This document shows, piece by piece, positions 54,674 through 62,266 of a stretch of 64,000 nucleotides of DNA. The DNA lies in NCBI GenBank assembly GCA_020632975.1, contig JACKEL010000015.1, forward strand, positions 1 to 64,000, given 5' to 3'. Position numbers and translations under genes: made by a program. Within the stretch, counting starts at the first letter, position 1. Each line of letters starts with the position of its first letter. Source of the DNA: Myxococcales bacterium. Lineage in GTDB: Bacteria; Myxococcota_C; UBA6777. The notes below the pieces were generated by a model that was not told the origin of the DNA, searched no databases, and worked only from the letters and a program-made list of their open reading frames with translations.

Positions 54674-54937
54674 ATGAAAATGTCCGTGAAAGGTGCTCTT
54701 ATCGCTTCTGCTGTCGCTGGTTTGCTTGCAACTACCGCTTGCGGTACCCCCACTAGCACAGCTACAGGCCAAATCAAATGTGAAGGCATCAACAGCTGCA
54801 CAGGCAAAGGTGAGTGCGCGGCTGCTGATGGTAGCCACGACTGCGCAGGCAAAAACAGCTGCACAGGCAAAGGTTGGGTGAAGACCACTGAAGCAGATTG
54901 CACCAGCAAAGGCGGCAAAAACCTCGGTCCCGCCTAA
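54674..54937 (+). CDS. bufA: Bufferin-type RiPP precursor (BufA-like)
   Basis: An 87-residue protein from ATG 54674, with GAAGGAG about seven bases upstream. A signal peptide ends near LATTACG. The mature part is small and Cys-rich: KCEGINSCTGKGEC, then a second copy HDCAGKNSCTGKGWV and ADCTSKGG at the end. This is the pattern of BufA2-type precursors, whose Cys residues are converted by MNIO enzymes to copper-binding groups. The next genes encode the MNIO and its partner, so the assignment is by context as well as sequence. Function is inferred as periplasmic copper buffering. Confidence 0.85.
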   Translation: MKMSVKGALIASAVAGLLATTACGTPTSTATGQIKCEGINSCTGKGECAAADGSHDCAGKNSCTGKGWVKTTEADCTSKGGKNLGPA

Positions 54938-54985
54938 GGATACACAGTATCCTCTATAGAACATTGTTCTTTTTCTCACGCATAA

Positions 54986-55027
54986 AACCGCAGCGATCTG
55001 CTAAAACAGCCGCTGCGGTTTTTTTTT
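54986..55027 (+). terminator. Intrinsic terminator between bufA and the maturation genes
   Basis: AACCGCAGCG at 54986-54995 pairs perfectly with CGCTGCGGTT at 55011-55020, followed by a T-run to 55027. It lies 49 bases after bufA. Partial read-through would give more precursor than maturation enzyme, as expected for a RiPP. Confidence 0.88.
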
Positions 55028-55075
55028 GTGTGCCGCGCCACCCCACGCGCAACTCTTCAAAAGGGAGACTTCGCT

Positions 55076-55957
55076 ATGACAACGACGCCTTATCTCGGCC
55101 ATGGGATCGGCCTTCGCACAAAACACTTTGAACATCTCCTTGAACATCCGCCCCATGGCGTGGACTGGTTCGAGATCATCTCGGAAAACTTTTTCGATCC
55201 AGGGGGTCGTCCATGGATCGTTCTTGATCGTGTTCGTGAGACGTGCCCGATTGTCATGCACGGCGTATCGCTAGGCATCGGCAACACGGACCCCCTCGAT
55301 CCCAATCATCTTCAATCGCTCAAAACGTTGAAAGAACGCATCCAACCCGCTTGGATCTCAGATCACTTATGTTGGGGAGCTTTTGGAGGACACAACAGCC
55401 ACGATCTCTTGCCCCTGCCCTACACAGAAGAAGCGATTCGCCACATCGTCCCACGGATCGCGCAAGTCCAAGACTTTTTAGGCACACAACTCTTGCTAGA
55501 AAATGTGTCGAGTTATGTCACTTTCCAAGAAAGCGAGATGGAAGAGTGGGACTTTTTGCGCGAGATCGCAGAACGCGCAGACTGCAAGATCCTTTTGGAT
55601 GTGAATAACATCTATGTAAGCGCTTTTAATCACGGTTTTAAAGTCGAGCAGTACCTCAATGCCATCCCTGTAGGCCGCGTGGGACAATTCCACCTCGCAG
55701 GACATACCAATCATGGCGATTACATCCTCGACACACACATCGGCCCTGTTATCGAGGATGTTTGGGATGTCTATCGCAAAGCCCTCGATCGGTTTGGCCC
55801 GATATCCGCACTTGTTGAATGGGATGAAGCGATCCCGCCCTTTGAAGAAGTCGTCGAAGAAGTGACGCGCTCAAAAGCCATCGAAGAAGCATGGCGCGCA
55901 CAACAAGAGCAGACACCGCTCGAAAAAGATCAGGAGTCCCACCATGCCGCCGCTTAG
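55076..55957 (+). CDS. bufB: MNIO / DUF692 iron oxidase, bufferin maturation (BufB)
   Basis: 293 residues from ATG 55076, preceded by AGGGAG; an upstream in-frame start at 55028 lies in the terminator region. DUF692 is a TIM-barrel family of multinuclear non-haem iron oxidases (MNIO) that modify Cys in RiPP precursors. Ligand-bearing segments are MHGVSLGIG, SDHLCWG, LLENVSSY, LLDVNNIYV, HLAGHTNHG, DTHIGPV and VEWDEAI. It should act in the cytoplasm on the BufA precursor before export. It overlaps the DUF2063 gene by 14 bases. Confidence 0.93.
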   Translation: MTTTPYLGHGIGLRTKHFEHLLEHPPHGVDWFEIISENFFDPGGRPWIVLDRVRETCPIVMHGVSLGIGNTDPLDPNHLQSLKTLKERIQPAWISDHLCWGAFGGHNSHDLLPLPYTEEAIRHIVPRIAQVQDFLGTQLLLENVSSYVTFQESEMEEWDFLREIAERADCKILLDVNNIYVSAFNHGFKVEQYLNAIPVGRVGQFHLAGHTNHGDYILDTHIGPVIEDVWDVYRKALDRFGPISALVEWDEAIPPFEEVVEEVTRSKAIEEAWRAQQEQTPLEKDQESHHAAA

Positions 55958-56927
55958 TGTCGGTCGTCTCCCTGAGGAGCTGATGTACCAACACTTTTGG
56001 GAACAGATCGGCGATCTACAAGACAAAAGTGAAGAGCACACAGCCCCCAACTTACGCAAGCTTCAAGCGCGCTTTATGGCTTATATCCGACATCCCGAAG
56101 GGATCGATACCGCCAAAGAACACATCGCTCCGCGCGACCCAGACTTTGAACAGCTCCGCACATGGATCGCAGGTCCTGACGAAGCTTTCGCGGCTAGGCG
56201 TTTGTCAGTATATGGTGTCGCGTATCTCTCCCGTCTATACGAGGTGTTGAGAGACTTCTTTCCGCGACTTGTCGAAGTGATGGACGACGCAAGTTTTCAC
56301 AACATGGTGGTGGATTATCTCTTGGTGTATCCGCCCTCTCACTCCTCTGTGCACATGGTTGGGAAACGCCTGTCGCAGTTTTTGCGCGAGTACCCTCGCC
56401 CCAACGCCCCGCACTGGCTCCCTGATCTCGCGGCCCTTGAGTGGACACGCGTCGATCAGTTTTGTCAGCCCAACCACGACTCCCTGACCCAAGAGATGCT
56501 TGCAGCCTATCCCCCCGAGACTTGGGGAGAGATGCGCTTTGAGATCAGTCCAGCTTGCGAACGCATCACACTTCAGTCGCCTGTGTATTCCATCTGGCGC
56601 GCTCTGATCGAGGAAACCGAACTCCCTGACATCCCCCAAAAAGCATGTGACCTTTTGGTCTGGAGAAGAGGCTTCACCCTCAACCACGAGTCGCTTACGG
56701 ATGTAGAGTCTCGCGCCTTCCAAGTCCTCGAAGCAGGAGAAGACTTCAACACATACTGTGAAGTCTTCTTGCTTGAAGAGATGGGCGACCAAGAAGAACT
56801 TACACAAGAACTCTTACAATCTGCTGTCCAAAAAGCTTACGCAAGTTTCGGACGATGGCTTGCAGAAGGGATCTTTGTTTCGATGCGCCTGCCCGATCCT
56901 GAAGAGGCTGCATCCACAGAAGAATAA
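55944..56927 (+). CDS. bufC: DUF2063 protein, bufferin maturation partner (BufC)
   Basis: A 327-residue protein. The N-terminal half holds the DUF2063 segment: LRKLQARFMAYIRHP, then RRLSVYGVAYLSRLYEVLRD, FFPRLVEVMDDASFHNMV and YLLVYPPSHSSVHMVGKRL. The central part, DLAALEWTRVDQF, and LLVWRRGFTLNH follow the family pattern. DUF2063 is the usual partner of DUF692 enzymes and may present the precursor to them. GGAG precedes the start. The overlap with bufB means the two are translated together. No other RiPP genes follow; the next gene is on the opposite strand. Confidence 0.9.
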   Translation: MPPLSVGRLPEELMYQHFWEQIGDLQDKSEEHTAPNLRKLQARFMAYIRHPEGIDTAKEHIAPRDPDFEQLRTWIAGPDEAFAARRLSVYGVAYLSRLYEVLRDFFPRLVEVMDDASFHNMVVDYLLVYPPSHSSVHMVGKRLSQFLREYPRPNAPHWLPDLAALEWTRVDQFCQPNHDSLTQEMLAAYPPETWGEMRFEISPACERITLQSPVYSIWRALIEETELPDIPQKACDLLVWRRGFTLNHESLTDVESRAFQVLEAGEDFNTYCEVFLLEEMGDQEELTQELLQSAVQKAYASFGRWLAEGIFVSMRLPDPEEAASTEE

Positions 56928-56999
56928 ACGAGGCGAGCAAAAGACAGAAGGCTTGGAGAGGGGAGCCAACAGGGGGATTTACGCAGCAAACAAGGTAAC

Positions 57000-59210
57000 T
57001 TACGCAGCAACCTTGCGGCTCGCGTCATACCAACGAAGCACGCGGATCACAAACGCCGCAAGCACGCCACAAAGCCCACCTAGCAACAACAGCGTCCACG
57101 ACAGTTTCGAGAGCGTCCAAGCTGCAAAGCCGAATGCCACGCAGCCATGGGCAAAGATCAACAAAGCCCATCGACTCGCCGCTTGGAAGTGCATCAGCCA
57201 CAGAGCGATCGCAAAGACCCAAAAGAAACCCGCCAAAAAGAACAGCACACCGCTTAGTGTTTGGAGGATGTGCCCCACAAAGGAAAAGGCCATCGTGGTC
57301 TTTTGCATCGCGGGGATATGGAAACGATGGAAAAGGTACACCTGCCCAACACGAGGAAGGCTCACACGGACAGGCAGTTGGCCTGACCCATCTGCGGTAT
57401 TTCCAGAGACACGGCTGCCTCGAAAACGCAGCAATTGGTTTGTCTGCGGCGTGGTGTTGGACTGGACATTAAACCACTGCGCGGTGCGACGGCTTTGATC
57501 CAGTTGGAGATCGCTTTGTGCGATCGTGATCTGTCCATCAGGAACATAAAGTCGCCAAGACATCGAGCTGATCCACAGATCCACTTGAGGCAAAGCATAA
57601 CGATAACGTCCATAGCTTTGGACTTTTGGGAGATTGATGCTGTAAACGACATCCACTAAGAAAGCGCGGCTGGTTGCTTGTCCAGAACGCTTCAAGGGGA
57701 TCAAGGCGCGTTTCTTCGCATCCATCGCAGGTTTCACAGGCAAACGATCCACAAAAGCGCTGCGGATCTTTGCGCCTTTGGGCAAACGCATCGCCATAAA
57801 TTGCTTGAAGCTGTTTCGCACGCGGTAAGCCGCCTGCACCCACGATATCCCTTCATGATTCACGACTTGCACATACTCTGCGCGATCGATCATCGACGCA
57901 GGCAAAGACACACTTTCATGTCGTTTGACTTCGATATCCCACGACGCAGGGCGACGAGTGAAACGAAACGCATACAACAAAGGACGCGTCGTGCCGCGGA
58001 TGATCTCTTTGGGAAGCTCTTGCACATCGATGGCGTTGGCGCCCGTCGCTTGGACCTTGATCTCTTCGTTACCAACAGCTTCCATCCCCACAAAGCCCGT
58101 TTCGCGCTGAACTCCAAGCGGAACAGGTAGCTTCAGCGGCGCATCTTGGGCATGTCGTCGCTCAGCCAAAAGAGAAAGCTCGTAACGCTCGCTGACAGGC
58201 TCGATCAACAAGACATCCAGCAACTGACCATCGCCTTTGGGCGCGGGACGCAAACGATAATCACGCAGCCCCAACCCACGCACAGTACGGATCTGCAAAC
58301 CCTTTGGGACGTGCAGCAAAAATCGCTCTCTGGGCGCTTGGACGAGCGTGTAGCGATAGGTCAAAAACATCTCTTGGCCAGCTTTTGCAATCGACAAAAG
58401 AGCGTAAGTTCGCGCATACATCCGAGACTTGCGAGGATCTTTTTTCACCACGCGATGAGGTGTTTCTTGTTGCCACCAACGCAGCTTGATGCCTTCCATG
58501 GGCTGATGCATCATGGTCGAGACTTCGACGATCTTGCCGTCTCGAACCGTTTGGTTCGCCATCCCACCCTCCAAGGTAGGACGAAATCCTGCCCCGACAA
58601 AACGAACAGAAAAGTGCGAAGACGCCGCAGGGACGCCGCGAAACACCACCAAAGGATCAAGACCTGGTTGTTGGGGGACAAAAAAGCGAATCTTCAAGAC
58701 ACGTCGCTGTGAGCCAAACAACCACACAGAAGTCCAAGCATCCGCGCTTCCCGCTGGCAACATCATGGGACGTCCGCCCACGCTGTTCACGGAAAGCAAA
58801 GGGTAAGCCCCCAACAAAACAGGCAAAAGATGCCACCCGTCTCCTTGGCTAGCGATCTCAAGGCTTCCCTCCACCTCCAAACCACCCGGCTTCATCTGTG
58901 CTTTGTAAGTGGCCTCGATCACTTGCGCGCTTCGAGGCATGGGCTTTTCTTCCGCCTTCTTTTTCAACGCATGGTACACAGACAGCGGCAACCAAGCCCC
59001 TTCATGCGGCGAAGTGCCAAACCCCAAGGCAGGGAGAGAAGAGGCCGAGGATTGTTGTGCATCTGTCATCTGTTGGGGAACATTCGCTTCGGCAAGAGGC
59101 AGTGCGAACCAAGCCCACAAACAAACGAACGCAGAAAAAGCCCAAGAAAGACGAAACATCTTCTTTTCCCACGCACCACTCGAACTGATCCATCGCTTGT
59201 TTTGGTTCAT
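57000..59210 (-). CDS. Large envelope protein with a C-terminal membrane region, paralogue of the upstream gene
   Basis: A 736-residue protein whose ATG (59210) overlaps the stop of the preceding gene by four bases; a later Met (59159) directly starts the signal-like segment MFRLSWAFSAFVCLWAWF, so the true start is uncertain. The long middle part is beta-rich and periplasmic. It shares order and motifs with the upstream protein, such as SWDIEVKRHESVSLPASMID and VDVQELPKEIIRGTTRPLLYAF versus VDVRSLSGAIRRGSDLPILLAY. Three hydrophobic segments near the end (about 640-715) anchor it in the inner membrane. I do not recognise the family. Confidence 0.75.
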   Translation of the reverse strand: MNQNKRWISSSGAWEKKMFRLSWAFSAFVCLWAWFALPLAEANVPQQMTDAQQSSASSLPALGFGTSPHEGAWLPLSVYHALKKKAEEKPMPRSAQVIEATYKAQMKPGGLEVEGSLEIASQGDGWHLLPVLLGAYPLLSVNSVGGRPMMLPAGSADAWTSVWLFGSQRRVLKIRFFVPQQPGLDPLVVFRGVPAASSHFSVRFVGAGFRPTLEGGMANQTVRDGKIVEVSTMMHQPMEGIKLRWWQQETPHRVVKKDPRKSRMYARTYALLSIAKAGQEMFLTYRYTLVQAPRERFLLHVPKGLQIRTVRGLGLRDYRLRPAPKGDGQLLDVLLIEPVSERYELSLLAERRHAQDAPLKLPVPLGVQRETGFVGMEAVGNEEIKVQATGANAIDVQELPKEIIRGTTRPLLYAFRFTRRPASWDIEVKRHESVSLPASMIDRAEYVQVVNHEGISWVQAAYRVRNSFKQFMAMRLPKGAKIRSAFVDRLPVKPAMDAKKRALIPLKRSGQATSRAFLVDVVYSINLPKVQSYGRYRYALPQVDLWISSMSWRLYVPDGQITIAQSDLQLDQSRRTAQWFNVQSNTTPQTNQLLRFRGSRVSGNTADGSGQLPVRVSLPRVGQVYLFHRFHIPAMQKTTMAFSFVGHILQTLSGVLFFLAGFFWVFAIALWLMHFQAASRWALLIFAHGCVAFGFAAWTLSKLSWTLLLLGGLCGVLAAFVIRVLRWYDASRKVAA

Positions 59211-61849
59211 CGCTTGTTTCCTTTCTTCGCCCCACCGCTTTTCTCCTTGGACACTTTCTTGGACGCTGCATGGTCCGTGCCTTCGGACTTTACAGGCTCT
59301 TTCTTCGCCTGCGGGCTCGCTTCTTCCTCCCCAACTTCCGCTGACTTCTTCTCAGCAGAGGGATCTTTCTGGGCATCTTTCGCTTCGGACGTCGAACTTG
59401 CCGAGATCTTTGGTCTTGTGGGGGCCTCAGGCTTTGGTGCCCCAGAGCCTCCCTGCCCTGATGGTGGCGTATCTTTCGCATCTCTCCGAATCCTTTGACC
59501 AAAAAGTGCAGGAAGGATCGGGAAAGCCAAGACCAAACAAACGACTTGCGCCCCAAATGTGCCGTTCAGCAACATCGCAAAAGTAAGAAACACCATCGAC
59601 CATCGCGAAAGCACGACCCAACGGGGAAACATGGGACTTGCATTGGTGCCAAGTCGATAAAGCAAAGCCACCCAAAACCCAAAAACGAGTCCCCTTGCCC
59701 CTGCAAGGTAAGTCATGGGCAACAACAAGCCGCTCACAAAAAGCGATATCCCACCAACCACGGACAAAAAGAGCCATGACCAACGCACACCTTGGGAAGA
59801 AAAGCAGCCCAACAAAAAGATCCACACCAACCACGTCGTCGCCAACAATACGATCCAAAACCACCCCGCCAAGAAAAACTCTTGCAGGTAGAAGATCTCA
59901 AGTTTGGGCGAACGATTGCGCAACATGTGGCCTTCCAACGAGATCAAGCGCCCCACCAAGGGGATCTCAGCCCGCACTTGCCACTGCACTTGTTCAAAAC
60001 GCGAACGGTACTCGCTTTTTGCTGCTGCAATGTCCGAATTGGCCAAGGGAGCCGCAAAACGCTCCTTGAGGCCCATCGAGCTATAACTATTCAATCGAAA
60101 ACGACCTTTTCGATACCCTCCGCCCGCCCACAGAACTGGCGTCCCTGCTTTAAGGTCATCCGACAGTCGCTTGTTGAGGTAACGCATCAAACGGTGACGA
60201 TGCTTGGGCAAGACATTCCCGCCCTGCCAGATCATCCGATGAGAACGCGCGAGATACACATCCCATTGAAAAGACAAGACTTCCAGGGTGGTACGCGGCA
60301 AAGAGGTACGAAAAGCCCCCCACATCCGCAAAGGTGCGCGCTGCATGGTATAAAGCACTTCCACAGGGAAGTTCTTGCCCACGCTCATACTTTTCGAACG
60401 CACCAAGGGGATCAACAACAAACGCTCGCCTTTTTGGGTACGCTTGGTTTCAGCGATCTGCACGGCTCGACCCGCAACGAAAGTCCCGATCACTTCGGCA
60501 TCTTTGGCAAGATAGACAGGCATAAACTGACGTCGATTGTTGGTCACCCACCAAGTGGCCTTGGTGACTTCGCGCCCAGCGCGCGTGTACACGGTATCAA
60601 AGCGCGCACGGTTGATCACGATGCTAATCACCTTCAAGGGTGGGTGTTTGACCATGCGAACACCCACAGACCAACCCGACTGCTCAAAGCGATACGCCAG
60701 CAAGATCGGGAGATCGCTGCCTCGACGAATCGCGCCTGACAAACTGCGGACATCCACAGGAGAAGCACCTTGGGCGCTCTCGTGCGAAACCTCCGTATCT
60801 GCGCGCGCTTGGACCCCGATATCCCCATTAACTTCTTCAGCGCCAAGCACCTGGAACTCAGGAAGTACAACAGCTTTTCCTGCTTGCAGACCTTGTCGCT
60901 CCATCTTCACCACAAGCGACTGCTTTTCCCGCACCGCATAACCAAGCTGCACCAACCAGATCTGCGAACCTGCTTCACGACCCACTTGGTACCACTCTGT
61001 CACGCCCTTCCCACCGACATGTAAGACCTCGACATCTGCGGGAACTTTGAAACGGATCTGACGCAAAGAGCCCGTCACCACTTCGATCTGGCTCTGGACG
61101 CGCACAGACATCAAACGCTCTTGCAACGTCACCCACTGTTGGATCGTCGCACGAAAACGCTTTTGTTCATCGCGTTCGATCCGCTTTCCTTTCCAATGCA
61201 AGGTCAGCTTACCACTTGCGGGAAGCCGCAACATCGCATGCGTCTGCCCCTTGGGGTGCGTCATTACCACCTGCGACGCAGGCTCTGTGTACACGCTCCA
61301 ATCGGGCCCTTGGAAGCGAAGTTGTAAGACACCTTGTGGTGAAGCGGGAAGTTCAAGCGCAAGTTTGTGTTCTCCGCGCGCCTTGGGCACGGGAAGTTGC
61401 AACACGTAGTGCAAGGTGTGCTTGCCTTTGGAAAGCAGCAACCAAGAACTCCCGTCTTTCCGCCGTTTGGGAGCCAAGGGACTTTTGGCGATCATCACGC
61501 CTCGAACGATCCCACCGCGTCCTCCCAAGGGAACCCAGACAGGGCGATCTTGCTGCACAGAGATCTCTCGCGTCACTTGTAATGTCAGTGACTTACGAGC
61601 AATCTGCCCTGCATACGTTGCGCGACCTTCCACCCAGTTTGGCCCCGCCGCCTTGTGGGGTGCCCGCATCAACTGATGCAGTCGCTCCAACGCCACAAAG
61701 ACCGCGCCATCCTTCTGTTTCGGCTTCCCTTGCGAGGACGACAACGCTGGACGGGAAGTGGGGACATCTGCCCGTGCTTCTCCCCACATCCAAGTGATCC
61801 CCCACAACAGCCAACAGACTCCTGTGTAAATCCTTCTTTTCGAGAACAT
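59207..61849 (-). CDS. Large envelope protein with C-terminal membrane segments and a Lys/Glu/Ser-rich tail
   Basis: About 880 residues from ATG 61849, preceded by GGAGG on the minus strand; the longer frame begins at 61945 without a site. A signal peptide ends at ARA. The next 650 residues are beta-rich (repeated VQTQI-type strands) and should be periplasmic. About five hydrophobic segments follow near the C-terminus (for example WFWIVLLATTWLVWIFLLG). The last 70 residues are Lys/Glu/Ser/Pro-rich and low in complexity, and would lie in the cytoplasm. It overlaps and is related to the next gene. Function is unknown; the pair may form one membrane complex. Confidence 0.75.
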   Translation of the reverse strand: MFSKRRIYTGVCWLLWGITWMWGEARADVPTSRPALSSSQGKPKQKDGAVFVALERLHQLMRAPHKAAGPNWVEGRATYAGQIARKSLTLQVTREISVQQDRPVWVPLGGRGGIVRGVMIAKSPLAPKRRKDGSSWLLLSKGKHTLHYVLQLPVPKARGEHKLALELPASPQGVLQLRFQGPDWSVYTEPASQVVMTHPKGQTHAMLRLPASGKLTLHWKGKRIERDEQKRFRATIQQWVTLQERLMSVRVQSQIEVVTGSLRQIRFKVPADVEVLHVGGKGVTEWYQVGREAGSQIWLVQLGYAVREKQSLVVKMERQGLQAGKAVVLPEFQVLGAEEVNGDIGVQARADTEVSHESAQGASPVDVRSLSGAIRRGSDLPILLAYRFEQSGWSVGVRMVKHPPLKVISIVINRARFDTVYTRAGREVTKATWWVTNNRRQFMPVYLAKDAEVIGTFVAGRAVQIAETKRTQKGERLLLIPLVRSKSMSVGKNFPVEVLYTMQRAPLRMWGAFRTSLPRTTLEVLSFQWDVYLARSHRMIWQGGNVLPKHRHRLMRYLNKRLSDDLKAGTPVLWAGGGYRKGRFRLNSYSSMGLKERFAAPLANSDIAAAKSEYRSRFEQVQWQVRAEIPLVGRLISLEGHMLRNRSPKLEIFYLQEFFLAGWFWIVLLATTWLVWIFLLGCFSSQGVRWSWLFLSVVGGISLFVSGLLLPMTYLAGARGLVFGFWVALLYRLGTNASPMFPRWVVLSRWSMVFLTFAMLLNGTFGAQVVCLVLAFPILPALFGQRIRRDAKDTPPSGQGGSGAPKPEAPTRPKISASSTSEAKDAQKDPSAEKKSAEVGEEEASPQAKKEPVKSEGTDHAASKKVSKEKSGGAKKGNKR

Positions 61850-62266
61850 ACAACCTCCATGATTTCTCAAGAACAACAACAGCACAAAGAGGACCCGCAC
61901 AGATCCACAAGGGATGGTCCTACCCAAACAAACCCGTGCTCCCACTCATACGAAAGCCCCCTAGCGACGATCTTTGAATTGTTTGTGAAGCGATTTCACA
62001 GATCCTTCACAGATCACCGCCCTTACACCCGTTGACACAACCACCTTCCCCATACATGAAGAAACAGCCACAGACGCAATGTCCTATGGACAAAGATATT
62101 TCCCCTTTTCAATCCGCGGCCAAGTCTGTTATATTGCCGAGCATGTCTGTTGAGACCACACCATGTTCGCTAGGGTCAGCACACTACACCCAGTCATGAA
62201 CACCCCAAAGCATACGACTGACGAATCACCAAGGAAGCCCTCTCCCCCACGGTCGCGAGGTGCCAT
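61850..62266. other. 417-base divergent intergenic region
   Basis: No gene was found. TTCACAGATC occurs twice in a row near 61998-62018. TTATATT near 62130, with TTTTCA about 17 bases before it, could be a promoter for the DUF1592 gene, but the match is weak. Confidence 0.5.
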
